Assembly (NCBI GenBank): GCA_029260395.1 | Contig: JAJDDJ010000021.1 | Span: forward strand, 1-64,000 | Origin: Phycisphaerales bacterium | GTDB taxonomy: Bacteria > Planctomycetota > Phycisphaerae > Phycisphaerales > UBA1924 | Reading direction: 5' to 3' | DNA: 64,000 nucleotides | Part shown: positions 51,377 to 60,396 of the stretch, in pieces | Layout: each line of letters begins with the position of its first letter | Position numbering within the stretch: position 1 is the first letter of the stretch | The notes under the pieces: model-generated | The model's input: the letters and a program-made list of their open reading frames with translations, nothing else | Database searches by the model: none | Told to the model about the DNA's origin: nothing | Program-made: the position numbers and the translations under genes

Positions 51377-52715
51377 GCCTGGCCTTCATCGCAGACGGGT
51401 CGAACTCGTACGCGTGCCCACTCCAGATCGACTGGGACGCGAGGTCCACCGCGACCATGACCTTGGTGGCGAAGTCGACCGTGGACGAGGGTTGCACGCG
51501 GTCACGGATGCCCTTGAGCCACGCGAGGCGCAGTTGATCCTGGTCGTTACCGATGTCCGGACATTCGATTCGGCGGGCATCGACCATGTCGACGTAGGGC
51601 CGGGTCGGGCGGATCTCGCAGTGCCGGCTGTTGAGGTAGATATTGCCCTCGTTGCCGCGGATGAGATTCTCAAGCCCGACTTCGTTGCAGGTCGAACCCG
51701 CGACGATCATGGTGTGGTCGTGCTCGAACTGGATAGTCAGGTTGACTTGGTCGTGGTTCTCCATGTCCTTGTCGATGTAGTGACCGCCGGTCGCCATCAC
51801 GCGCGTCGGCCAGCCGACCGAATCCAGCGCGAGAATCAGCGGCGTCATCTCGTGAACCAGCAGATCGCCCAGGATACCCGTCGAGAAATCCCGGTACCGC
51901 CGCCAGCGGATGTACACCTTGGGGTCCCACTCACGCGGGCCTTTGTCGCCCAGCCACGCATCCCAGTCAAGGTTTTCGCCCGGCTTCCATTCGGGGTCGA
52001 TGCCGTAGTAGTTCCACTCGCCGTCGGGCGAATTTCGGCAGTAGCTCGTCTGACTGAACACGGGCTTGCCGATCGCGCCCGACTCGACGAGCTTCTTGGC
52101 TTCGAGATACTTGGGCAGCATCATCTTCTGCGTACCGACCACGAAGATCACGCCCGGGTTGTTGTGCACGGTCTTCTGTACCGCAAACGCCTCCTCGTGC
52201 GTGAACGTCATCGGCTTCTCGCAGTAGACATCCTTACCAGCAGCTACCGCGTCCATGGCCATCCTGGCGTGCCAGTGCTCCGGCGAGGCGATCACCACCG
52301 CGTGGATGTCGTCGCGTGCAAGCAGCTCGCGGTAATCGCGGTAGGTATCGACCTTGGCTTTCTGGCCGCCCTCGCCAATCTGCTTGGCCGCAGCAGCGGC
52401 GTGCAGATCGTTGACATCCGCGACCGCGACGATCTCGACATCCTCCGTGCCGTTGCGCACAAAGGCGGTCAACGCCCCGCAGTGACCCCGGCCCATGCCT
52501 CCGACACCGATCACGCCAAGGCGGATCGTCTCGGCTCGGCGGGGCGGCCTCGGGGCGATGCCCCTGCCCAGCGCTTTGGGAGTGGGTCTGCCGGGCTGGC
52601 CAGCCATGGCAGCACCGGCCATGCCAGCGCCCGCGACGATCGCCGCCTGTCGCAGGAAGTTGCGACGTGAACTATCCGGTTGACGGGTCGGCTGATCGAT
52701 CTCATGGTTAGTCAT
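51369..52715 (-). CDS. Gfo/Idh/MocA family oxidoreductase, Tat-exported
   Basis: This 448-residue protein has the twin-arginine leader SSRRNFLRQAAIVAGAGMAGA. LGVIGVGGMGRGHC is the Rossmann motif, DVYCEKPMTFTHEEA the EKP motif, and ILGDLLVHEMTPLILAL the His region. It overlaps the downstream ApbE-like gene by 8 bases. Its start overlaps the MFS stop by 4 bases (ATGA), so uptake, oxidoreductase, ApbE-like and a second oxidoreductase form one operon. Confidence 0.9.
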   Translation of the reverse strand: MTNHEIDQPTRQPDSSRRNFLRQAAIVAGAGMAGAAMAGQPGRPTPKALGRGIAPRPPRRAETIRLGVIGVGGMGRGHCGALTAFVRNGTEDVEIVAVADVNDLHAAAAAKQIGEGGQKAKVDTYRDYRELLARDDIHAVVIASPEHWHARMAMDAVAAGKDVYCEKPMTFTHEEAFAVQKTVHNNPGVIFVVGTQKMMLPKYLEAKKLVESGAIGKPVFSQTSYCRNSPDGEWNYYGIDPEWKPGENLDWDAWLGDKGPREWDPKVYIRWRRYRDFSTGILGDLLVHEMTPLILALDSVGWPTRVMATGGHYIDKDMENHDQVNLTIQFEHDHTMIVAGSTCNEVGLENLIRGNEGNIYLNSRHCEIRPTRPYVDMVDARRIECPDIGNDQDQLRLAWLKGIRDRVQPSSTVDFATKVMVAVDLASQSIWSGHAYEFDPSAMKARRV

Positions 52716-54082
52716 CGCTCGGCTCCTTGCTCTCCATAAAGGTCTTGGTCAGATGCTGCGGGCTTGGCCTTCGAGGGATACGCCACCAGCAGGATCAGCA
52801 GGCAGGCGGCGGCCATCCAAAGGGGCACGCCGAACAGCTTGGTGTAATCCATTGTCCCATCATCGCTCTGCGCCCAGTTCGCAACCACGCTCGTGGCGAA
52901 CCAACTCCCGACGATGATCCCGATGCCAACGATCACGAGATTGAACAGGTTCTGTGCGCTGGCTCGAACATCCGGTGTGGTGTTCTCATCCACCACCATG
53001 AACGCGACAAAGATGAAGCATCCGAAGCACAATCCGTGCAGCGCCACTCCCGCAATCGCCAGCGAGAGACCCGCGCTTCCATCGGGCAGGTACGCAAAGA
53101 TCGCCATCCGCAGCGCGTACGCCACGATTCCTGTCGCGAGCAGCCACTTGCGGCTGTCTCTCTTGGCGATCAGCGGCATGCACGCGATCACGGCGATCTC
53201 TGTCATCTGGCCGATGGTCATCAGCCCTCCACCGCCCACACCGAACACTCGGTTGATCGCGCCAGCGATCGAGTCGCTTCCTGCCCGGTTCTGCACGAGC
53301 GTGAGGAACTGCGAGGTATGAACAAAGTAGAATTGGTGGATCACCGAGATCGGAACGGCCAGCAAGAACAGCGTCAACAGTGGCTGGCGACGGGTTTCCG
53401 ACAAAGCCTTGAGAGTTGCATTCGAGCCTTGAGTCCGTGCGGGGGGCGTATGAGGCAGGAAAAAACAGAACACACCCATCACCACGCCCAAGATCGCCGA
53501 CAACCGGAAAGCATCGGCGCGGCCAGCGTTCTGTGCAGCCTCAATCACAGCGAGATCGTCCGAGGTCGGTGTGTGCTTGGCGGCCAACCACTGACCGATC
53601 AAGATCCCTGCGGCGATCCAACCAACCGTGCCCCACACGCGGACTTTGCCGAAGTCGCGGTCGCGGTCGGGCAGGTGGTGGAATGAGATGGAATTCGTCA
53701 GCGCGAGAGTCGGGGCGTAGACGATGCCATAGATGACCGACATCGCCAAGAATGCACCGAAGCTATCGATACTCGCCAGGAACCAGACGATGGCTGCGCC
53801 TGCTAAGTGACTGAGTGCCAGAAACTTCTCAGTGGCGAAGAACCGGTCGGCGATCTGCCCGGCGATGAACGGTCCTGCGATAGCGCCCGCCGCCCCACCG
53901 GCCAGCACCGCGCCCACTTGATCGAGACTGAAGCCGCGGTGGCCCAGCAGGAACGGGTACAAGATCGGAAGCCAAGCTCCCCATATCGCGTACTGCAAGA
54001 ACATCATCACCGACAGGAGCCTGAGGGTGGCCGCGTTTCGTTGTTTGGGGGCAGTCTCGTCCAAGGTTCGGCCACTATACAA
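52712..54082 (-). CDS. MFS permease, nucleoside:H+ symporter (NHS)-like family
   Basis: This 456-residue protein has twelve predicted membrane helices. LRLLSVMMFLQYAIWGAWLPILY is the typical first helix of the NHS/LacY-like branch of MFS. DRDFGKVRVWGTVGWIAAG matches the GxLxxxGxxG region after helix 4. Planctomycete members of this branch usually import sugars or nucleosides. As first gene of the operon at 49.3-54.1 kb it probably brings in the sugar that the oxidoreductases use. It is divergent from the TIM-barrel gene at 54166. Confidence 0.88.
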   Translation of the reverse strand: MYSGRTLDETAPKQRNAATLRLLSVMMFLQYAIWGAWLPILYPFLLGHRGFSLDQVGAVLAGGAAGAIAGPFIAGQIADRFFATEKFLALSHLAGAAIVWFLASIDSFGAFLAMSVIYGIVYAPTLALTNSISFHHLPDRDRDFGKVRVWGTVGWIAAGILIGQWLAAKHTPTSDDLAVIEAAQNAGRADAFRLSAILGVVMGVFCFFLPHTPPARTQGSNATLKALSETRRQPLLTLFLLAVPISVIHQFYFVHTSQFLTLVQNRAGSDSIAGAINRVFGVGGGGLMTIGQMTEIAVIACMPLIAKRDSRKWLLATGIVAYALRMAIFAYLPDGSAGLSLAIAGVALHGLCFGCFIFVAFMVVDENTTPDVRASAQNLFNLVIVGIGIIVGSWFATSVVANWAQSDDGTMDYTKLFGVPLWMAAACLLILLVAYPSKAKPAASDQDLYGEQGAER

Positions 54083-54165
54083 AGATTGCCTGCTGCGCCC
54101 AGCCCGGGCGAGTAGATTGACCCCCGGCCACTCGGGGCCACCATCACAGCCTCACGGAGCACTCC

Positions 54166-55182
54166 ATGCCGCCAGCTAGCCGACCCGTCACCCTGTTCAC
54201 CGGACAATGGGCCGACATCCCGCTCGCCGACCTGCTGCCTCGAGTCGCAGAGATGGGCTTCGATGGCGTTGAACTCGCCTGCTGGGGCGATCACTTTGAG
54301 GTCGATATGGCTCTCGCTGACCCCGGCTACTGCAAGGCCAAGCGATCGCTGCTTGAATCCCTCGGCCTGGGCTGCTGGTCCATCAGCAACCACCTTGTGG
54401 GGCAGGCTGTCTGCGACCCGATCGACGACCGTCACCGCGCGATCCTTCCCGATCGCATCTGGCAGGACAGCGAGCCCGAGGGCGTGCGTACAAGGGCCGC
54501 CGAGGAGATGAAGGCGACCGCACGCGCCGCTTCAGCGTTCGGAGTGCCGGTGGTCAACGGGTTCACGGGCTCATCGATCTGGCACAAGCTCTACGCGTTC
54601 CCGCCTACGAGCGATGCCGACATCGACGCTGGGTTCGCCGATTTCGCGGCCAGATGGAATCCGATCCTCGATTCATTTGATGAAGCGGGCGTGCGGTTCG
54701 CGCTGGAAGTCCACCCGACCGAGATCGCGTTCGATTCCCACACCGCTGCGCGCGCGCTGTCGGCCCTCGACAGCCGGCCCGCCTTCGGGTTCAACTTCGA
54801 TCCCTCGCACCTCATCTGGCAGGGCGTGGACCCGGCGAGATTCATCGATCGCTTCGCTGACCGCATCTACCACGTCCACATAAAAGACGCTGCGACCACG
54901 CTCGACGGTGCAAGCTCGATCCTCGGGTCGCACCTGTCATTCGGCCACCCGAGTCGCGGCTGGGACTTCCGCTCACCGGGCCGGGGCGATGTGGATTTCG
55001 ACGCGATCATCCGCTCGCTCAACCGCATCGGGTACAGCGGGCCGCTGAGCGTCGAGTGGGAAGACTCTGCCATGGACCGGTTCCACGGCGCTGAGGAAGC
55101 CTGCGCCTTTGTTCGCGGCATCGAATTCCCGCCGTCGGACGTCGTGTTCGACAAGGCGTTCGACAAGGAGGCCCGCTCGTGA
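54166..55182 (+). CDS. Sugar phosphate isomerase/epimerase-like TIM barrel
   Basis: This 338-residue protein without leader shows [13 protein letters not shown] and [58 protein letters not shown] and [12 protein letters not shown] follow, the complete ligand set (Glu, Asp, His, Glu) of the AP-endonuclease-2 barrel. It is translationally coupled to the next oxidoreductase gene by a 4-base GTGA overlap. This pair is widespread in planctomycetes and is often annotated as myo-inositol or keto-sugar catabolism. Confidence 0.88.
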   Translation: MPPASRPVTLFTGQWADIPLADLLPRVAEMGFDGVELACWGDHFEVDMALADPGYCKAKRSLLESLGLGCWSISNHLVGQAVCDPIDDRHRAILPDRIWQDSEPEGVRTRAAEEMKATARAASAFGVPVVNGFTGSSIWHKLYAFPPTSDADIDAGFADFAARWNPILDSFDEAGVRFALEVHPTEIAFDSHTAARALSALDSRPAFGFNFDPSHLIWQGVDPARFIDRFADRIYHVHIKDAATTLDGASSILGSHLSFGHPSRGWDFRSPGRGDVDFDAIIRSLNRIGYSGPLSVEWEDSAMDRFHGAEEACAFVRGIEFPPSDVVFDKAFDKEARS

Positions 55183-56333
55183 ACGCCCCCATTCGCCTGG
55201 CCATGATCGGGGGCGGACTCGATGCATTCATCGGCAGCGTCCACCGCCACGCAGCCGCGCTCGATGGGCGGTTCAGGCTCGTTGCGGGCGCGCTCTCGCG
55301 TGATCCAGCGAAGGCCAAGCGCTCCGCCGAGGAGTTCGGCATCGATCCCGCCCGGTCGCACACGTCGATCGAATCGCTGATCGATGGCGAGGCAGCACGT
55401 CCGGCCGATGAACGCGCGGAGTTGATCGCCATCGTCACGCCCAACCACACGCACCACTTGATGGCGATGGCTTGTCTGAACGCTGGCTTCGGTGTGCTGA
55501 TCGAAAAGCCGATGACCGTCACGAGCGCCCAGGCTCGCGACCTGCGCGAGCATGCGAGCGAGCTAAAGCTTCCGTGCGTGGTGATGTACAACTACACGGG
55601 TTATCCGATGGTGCGCGAGGCGCGCGCACGAATCGCATCGGGCGAGCTCGGCACGATCCGCAAAGTGTTCGTCGAGTACCACCAGGGCTGGCTCAGCACC
55701 CGAGCCGAAACGGACGTGCCCCAGGCGATGTGGCGCACCGACCCCGCGCTTGCGGGCCTTGGCGGCGCACTGGGTGACATCGGCACCCACGCCGAGAACA
55801 TTGTTCGATTCACGACCGGGCTCGAAATCGAGTCGTTGTGCGCCGATCTCACCAGCTTCGTCGAGGGCCGAACGCTCGACGACGACGCAGCCGCCTTGCT
55901 CAGGTTCACCGGCGGTGCCAAAGGCGTGCTGACCGCGAGCCAGGTCTGCGCAGGCGAAGGCAACGGGTTCTCACTTCGTGTCTACGGCGACAAAGGCGGT
56001 CTCCGATGGCAGCAGCAAACTCCCGAGGAGCTCGAACTGCTCAGCCTCGACGGGCCGACGAGGGTGTTCACACGGGGCGGGCCTGGGCTCGGCCCCGATG
56101 CCGTCGCAGCCAGCCGAATCCCGGTGGGCCACCCGGAGGGATTCATCGAGGCGTTCGCCAATGTCTATCGCGGTGCCGCATCGCAGGTCGAAGCCCGCAG
56201 GCAGGGGTGCGATCCCCACGCAGCCGACCTACTCGTCCCGACCGCTGAAGCAGGTCAGCGGGGCGTGCGGTTCATCGAGTTGTGCGTCGAGAGCGCACGG
56301 GCAGGCTCCACCTGGGTTGACTGGTCAGACTGA
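55179..56333 (+). CDS. Gfo/Idh/MocA family oxidoreductase
   Basis: This 384-residue protein starts at the GTG at 55179 that overlaps the preceding stop. [17 protein letters not shown] is the Rossmann motif, [12 protein letters not shown] the EKP motif, and [14 protein letters not shown] the active-site His motif. No leader is present. It works with the TIM barrel upstream, probably on a keto-sugar or inositol derivative. Confidence 0.9.
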   Translation: MNAPIRLAMIGGGLDAFIGSVHRHAAALDGRFRLVAGALSRDPAKAKRSAEEFGIDPARSHTSIESLIDGEAARPADERAELIAIVTPNHTHHLMAMACLNAGFGVLIEKPMTVTSAQARDLREHASELKLPCVVMYNYTGYPMVREARARIASGELGTIRKVFVEYHQGWLSTRAETDVPQAMWRTDPALAGLGGALGDIGTHAENIVRFTTGLEIESLCADLTSFVEGRTLDDDAAALLRFTGGAKGVLTASQVCAGEGNGFSLRVYGDKGGLRWQQQTPEELELLSLDGPTRVFTRGGPGLGPDAVAASRIPVGHPEGFIEAFANVYRGAASQVEARRQGCDPHAADLLVPTAEAGQRGVRFIELCVESARAGSTWVDWSD

Positions 56334-56358
56334 GCAGCCACACGGAATCTAGCTCGCC

Positions 56359-57624
56359 TCAGTCTTTGGCCTCGCTTGACTCGGGCACCCGCCAGCGGAC
56401 ATCACGAAACTCGATGCGGTTGCCGACGTGGTGCGTCTGGAACGCGATGTGGCCCCGCTCGAAGGCATCAAGCTCCGCATCCACCATCGGCACGCCGTTG
56501 ATGAACGTGCGCACGCGGTCGCCGATTGCGACGATCCGGTAGTCAAACCACGCTCCGTCGCGGGTGATGGGCTTGCCGGTCTTGGCCGCGGCCGCGTCGT
56601 AGATGCAGCCTGTAAAGTTCGTCGGGCGCGGGTCGTGGTTGTCGACCTGCGCCTCGTAGCCAAGCGGCCATGTGTCTGGGTCTTCGGGGCGCGGTACGGT
56701 GCGGAAGTAGATGCCGCTGTTGCCCGTGCGCTCGGCACCTGTCTCCCTGGGCGGAGCCACGCGCACAAGCGCTCGCAGTTCGATATCTGTGTGCTCGGCG
56801 TTACTGAACAGATGGCCCGGCCCGTCGGCTGCGATGAGCGTGCCACCCTCAAACGTAAACGAGCCCCCGCCGCGCGCGGTCCAGCCTTCGGTGTCCGTGC
56901 CGCTGAACGCGGGAGACAGGTCGCCCGGATCTGGATCGAGCGAGAGGTCGACAATCGTCAGGTTTTTGAGTCTGAGCCCTCCCTCGCCGTGGTCTTGGAA
57001 CGCGATGTACCCGGTGGTGGCCCGCTCGTTGAGCGGCAGCGGCTGATCGTCCTGGCGGAAGATGCCCCTGTCGTCGAGCAACTCGTTCTGCTGGATATGC
57101 TCCCCGTTGAGCCAGACATCCAGCGTGCTCGCGACGAGCCGAATGCGGTAGTGGTTCCATTCGCCTGCCGGCCGGGCAGCCTGCAGTCGCGGCGGGATTG
57201 CGTTGTACACGGCTCCGCAGCCGCTTCGACTTGGTTCTTTGCCATGCGAATCAAGTATCTGCACCTCGAATCCGGTGAACGCGGGATCGCCAACGCTCGT
57301 ACAGCGCAGGCCGATGCCGCTGTTGCCGCCGGGCGGGATGAGGAAGTCGGCCTCGAGTTCGAAATCGCGGTACATCTTGGCGGTCCTCAACCAGCCGCCC
57401 CGCCCGGGGTTAACCACGCGGATCTCTCCGTCGACGACGCCCCAGGCACTGAGATCGCCCCCAAACATAGCATCGAAGCCGGTGAGGTCATGACCATTGA
57501 ACAGCTGTTGGCGATCGGAGACCGGATCCTCCTGTCCCACCGCCCCACCGACGGGCCCCAAGCACAGCGCGGCCGATGCGAGCAGCAACGTCATCAACCT
57601 GCAGCGGAAGATCGAGTTCATCAT
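56359..57624 (-). CDS. Secreted double DUF1080 (3-keto-disaccharide hydrolase-type) protein
   Basis: From the ATG pair at 57624/57621 the product has about 421 residues with a signal peptide (RLMTLLLASAALCLGPVGGA). Two DUF1080 jelly-roll domains are seen. The first (~30-210) has LFNGHDLTGF, DFELEADFLIPPGGNSGIGLR and DVWLNGEHI. The second (~215-410) has SGTDTEGWTARGG, GNSGIYFRTVPRP and TFINGVPM. Some DUF1080 proteins hydrolyse 3-keto-glycosides produced by oxidoreductases like those nearby, so periplasmic glycoside cleavage is a reasonable role. The frame open further upstream is not coding. Confidence 0.87.
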   Translation of the reverse strand: MMNSIFRCRLMTLLLASAALCLGPVGGAVGQEDPVSDRQQLFNGHDLTGFDAMFGGDLSAWGVVDGEIRVVNPGRGGWLRTAKMYRDFELEADFLIPPGGNSGIGLRCTSVGDPAFTGFEVQILDSHGKEPSRSGCGAVYNAIPPRLQAARPAGEWNHYRIRLVASTLDVWLNGEHIQQNELLDDRGIFRQDDQPLPLNERATTGYIAFQDHGEGGLRLKNLTIVDLSLDPDPGDLSPAFSGTDTEGWTARGGGSFTFEGGTLIAADGPGHLFSNAEHTDIELRALVRVAPPRETGAERTGNSGIYFRTVPRPEDPDTWPLGYEAQVDNHDPRPTNFTGCIYDAAAAKTGKPITRDGAWFDYRIVAIGDRVRTFINGVPMVDAELDAFERGHIAFQTHHVGNRIEFRDVRWRVPESSEAKD

Positions 57625-57783
57625 GCACACAGTGTAACCGAGGTGCCGGCCGCCATGCGCGGGCCAAGTCCGCTGTCGGGTTATAGCTAAGCGTTTCCAT
57701 CCCCGTTCGGGCGGATCGCGCTGTCCGGCCTCGCCGATTCGGTCGATAGCGCCCCACCCACTTACCACGCAGGAGCCCCCCGA

Positions 57784-59313
57784 ATGATCCAGCCGAAACC
57801 GACTCAGAGAGTCAAGCGGGTCGTCATCCTGGGCGGCGGCACAGCTGGGTTCCTGGCCGGACTCGCGTTTCGTCAGCAGCTCCCGGAACTCGATGTGGTC
57901 ATCGTGCGATCCAAGAAGATGGGCGTGATCGGCGTGGGCGAGGGCACCATCGTCTCGGTCGTTCACTTTTTGCACAACTTCCTTGGGCTGGATTCCAAAG
58001 AATTCCATCGCGCCGTCGAACCGAGCATCAAGCTGGGCATCCGCTACCTCTGGGGCGAGCGGCCGTACTTCAACTACACCTTCACGCCACAGCTCTCAGC
58101 GCCCAAACCGGGGCTGCGGCTGCCCGCGGGCTACTACTGCCACGACGAGTTTGACTTCGCGGACATGACCTCAGCGTTGATGTGCCACGACAAGGCCTGC
58201 CTGCGCACACCGTCGGGAGAGCCAGCCCTTCGGGGCGGCTTCGCCTACCACCTTGAGAACGAAAAATTTGTCGAGCACCTGGAGACACTCGCCGACAATG
58301 TCGGCCTGACCAAGATCGACGATGTGGTCACCGGAGTTGAGCGAGGACCGAGAGGCGTGGAGGCCCTTCGCCTCGAATCAGGCGACCGGGTTGATGGTGA
58401 TTTCTTCATCGACTGCTCGGGCTTCCGCAGCGAGTTGCTCGGCTCAACCGAGGGCGCCGAGTACGTGCGCTTCGATGATGCCCTGCTGTGCGATCGAGCC
58501 ATCGTCGGAGGCTGGGCCCGGACCGACGAGCCCTACCACCCCTACACCACAGCCGAGACGATGGACGCAGGCTGGTCATGGCAGATCGAGCACGACCGCG
58601 CGATTAATCGCGGGTACGTCTTCTCATCGGCGTTCATGTCCGACGACGAGGCGCAGGCAGAGTTCAAACGCAAGAACCCGGCTCTTGGCAATGTTCGGGC
58701 GGTCCCGTTCCCCGCGGGGGCATATCGCGATTCCTGGATCGGTAACGTGATTGCGCTGGGCAACTCGGCGGGCTTTGTCGAGCCTCTGGAGGCCACGGCG
58801 ATTGGCATGATCTGCGACGGCGTGCTCAACACCGTCCGCGTATTCGAGGCCTCTGGATGCCAGCCCATGGAAGCGCAGCGGAAGCAATTCAACCAGATGA
58901 CCTTCAAGAACTGGACGATCATCCGCGACTTTCTCGCGCTGCACTACAAGTACAACACTCGGCTTGATACCAAGTTCTGGCGAGCAGCGCGCGCCGATGT
59001 CGCGATGGGTGATCTCGGCCCCCTGTGCGAGTTCTATGAAGCGGTCGGCCCCGACCTCTCACTTCTCGGGCCCGATCTCAAGCGAGACTTCTTCGGCGCG
59101 GACGGCTACCTCGCCATGCTCGTGGGCCAGCGCGTGCCGTATGAACGCTCGGTCATGCTCAGCGGTGCCGAGACGGACCAATGGGCCGCGCTAAAGGACA
59201 CCATCCGCCTGCGCGCCCGCGACGGCATGGGCGTCGCAGAGTGCTGCGCGCACCTTCGCGAGCACGGCCTGCCGGGCAAGCTTCAGGGCCAGGGTGCTCT
59301 GGGCTGGGCATAG
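57784..59313 (+). CDS. Flavin-dependent tryptophan-halogenase-like protein
   Basis: This 509-residue protein has an FAD-binding GGGTAGFLAGL near residue 16 and MGVIGVGEGTIVSVVHFLH, the halogenase N-terminal motif. SIKLGIRYLWGE near residue 80 includes the Lys equivalent to the catalytic Lys of PrnA. The flavin-monooxygenase-blocking motif reads WSWQIEHD (~264), so WxWxI is kept but Pro is replaced by Glu. GFVEPLEATAIGM (~330) is the C-terminal motif. This variant group may be a halogenase or a non-halogenating flavoenzyme. It stands alone, upstream of a PEP-CTERM-like gene. Confidence 0.85.
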   Translation: MIQPKPTQRVKRVVILGGGTAGFLAGLAFRQQLPELDVVIVRSKKMGVIGVGEGTIVSVVHFLHNFLGLDSKEFHRAVEPSIKLGIRYLWGERPYFNYTFTPQLSAPKPGLRLPAGYYCHDEFDFADMTSALMCHDKACLRTPSGEPALRGGFAYHLENEKFVEHLETLADNVGLTKIDDVVTGVERGPRGVEALRLESGDRVDGDFFIDCSGFRSELLGSTEGAEYVRFDDALLCDRAIVGGWARTDEPYHPYTTAETMDAGWSWQIEHDRAINRGYVFSSAFMSDDEAQAEFKRKNPALGNVRAVPFPAGAYRDSWIGNVIALGNSAGFVEPLEATAIGMICDGVLNTVRVFEASGCQPMEAQRKQFNQMTFKNWTIIRDFLALHYKYNTRLDTKFWRAARADVAMGDLGPLCEFYEAVGPDLSLLGPDLKRDFFGADGYLAMLVGQRVPYERSVMLSGAETDQWAALKDTIRLRARDGMGVAECCAHLREHGLPGKLQGQGALGWA

Positions 59314-59519
59314 CTCGGCGGGGTATCGGACACGCCGTCACACCGAACGTCCGCAAACCATACCAGCCAACAAGGATTTTGGTCCGAATAACACGATTTT
59401 TTCGTAACTGGTGATTTGACCGGTGGATAGCCTCCATATTCAGGTATGCTGCATGCTTCACGGGTCGCCCGAAACGGCGCCCCTTCACGAGAGACCCCGA
59501 GGAAAATGGGAGACAAGAT

Positions 59520-60191
59520 ATGAGCCGACGTGATACGACCGCCGTTCTGGCGTCCCGCTGGGCCGCCTACTCCGCCGCTGGTGCCGCCGCCGCCGTCGCT
59601 GGCATCGCCACGACCGAGGCGTCCGCCGACATTACTGTGATCGATGTGAATGTGAACCTCGAAGACCGCACCCAGGGTGACGGCTACTTCGATGTGTTCG
59701 GCCCCTACGGCTTCGGTGCCGCGGGCGCTTCGTTCGTGTTCCAGCAGGCCTTTAATGAGACCGGCTCGAACGAAGGCGTCCTGACCATGATCGGCGGCGG
59801 CGCGATTGCCATCGCCGGTTTCACGGCTGGCGCTTACAACTACCCGTCCAACCTCGCCTACGGCGCCGATCTCGGTGCGCAGGTCTTCGGTGTGGCCGCT
59901 GGCGCCCGCGGCGACATGGCTTGGGGCGGCGGCTACACCAGCAGCCAGTTCCTGAACGCCGGCATCTCCTACGTCGGCTTCTCGTTTGACCTCGGCGGCG
60001 GCACTCAGTACGGCTGGGCCGAGCTCGACATGGCGGGTGCCCCTGACAACCGCGCGTTCTTCAGCCGCTACGCCTACGGCGACGTTGGCGATGACGTGGC
60101 CGTCGGCCAGATTCCCGCCCCGGGTTCGCTGGCCGCGCTGGCCATGGGTGCTGCGGGCATTAGCGGCCTTCGCCGCAGCCGTCGCGCCTGA
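59520..60191 (+). CDS. PEP-CTERM-like secreted surface protein
   Basis: This 223-residue protein has an N-terminal export signal (AAYSAAGAAAAVAGIATTEASA). The mature part is Gly/Ala-rich and beta-rich (FGAAGASFVFQQAF, TAGAYNYPSNLAYGADL). It ends in PAPGSLAALAMGAAGISGLRRSRRA, the planctomycete PEP-CTERM-like sorting tail of a Pro motif, hydrophobic helix and Arg cluster. A GGGAGACAAGAT site precedes the ATG, and a strong terminator follows. Likely an exosortase-processed surface or matrix protein. Confidence 0.85.
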   Translation: MSRRDTTAVLASRWAAYSAAGAAAAVAGIATTEASADITVIDVNVNLEDRTQGDGYFDVFGPYGFGAAGASFVFQQAFNETGSNEGVLTMIGGGAIAIAGFTAGAYNYPSNLAYGADLGAQVFGVAAGARGDMAWGGGYTSSQFLNAGISYVGFSFDLGGGTQYGWAELDMAGAPDNRAFFSRYAYGDVGDDVAVGQIPAPGSLAALAMGAAGISGLRRSRRA

Positions 60192-60228
60192 GCCAAGTCC
60201 AACGGCTCTTCAGACTCTGATCCTCAAG

Positions 60229-60258
60229 GCCGCCCGCCACGCGCGGGCGGCTTTCTTT
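60229..60258 (+). terminator. Rho-independent terminator after the PEP-CTERM-like gene
   Basis: A 9-base perfect GC stem, GCCGCCCGC (60229-60237) with GCGGGCGGC (60243-60251), has a 5-base loop and is followed by TTTCTTT. It lies 38 bases after the stop codon. Confidence 0.85.
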
Positions 60259-60396
60259 GCGCCATGGCCTTGGTCCGAGAAAGATCCACAAACTGACTCC
60301 CGTTGGATCGATCGGGCTCGGTCACACGGCCCCACTGACCGATGAATGAGTTGGATATTCCATCGAATCGCGCCGACGGTGCAGAGGAAGGTAGTC

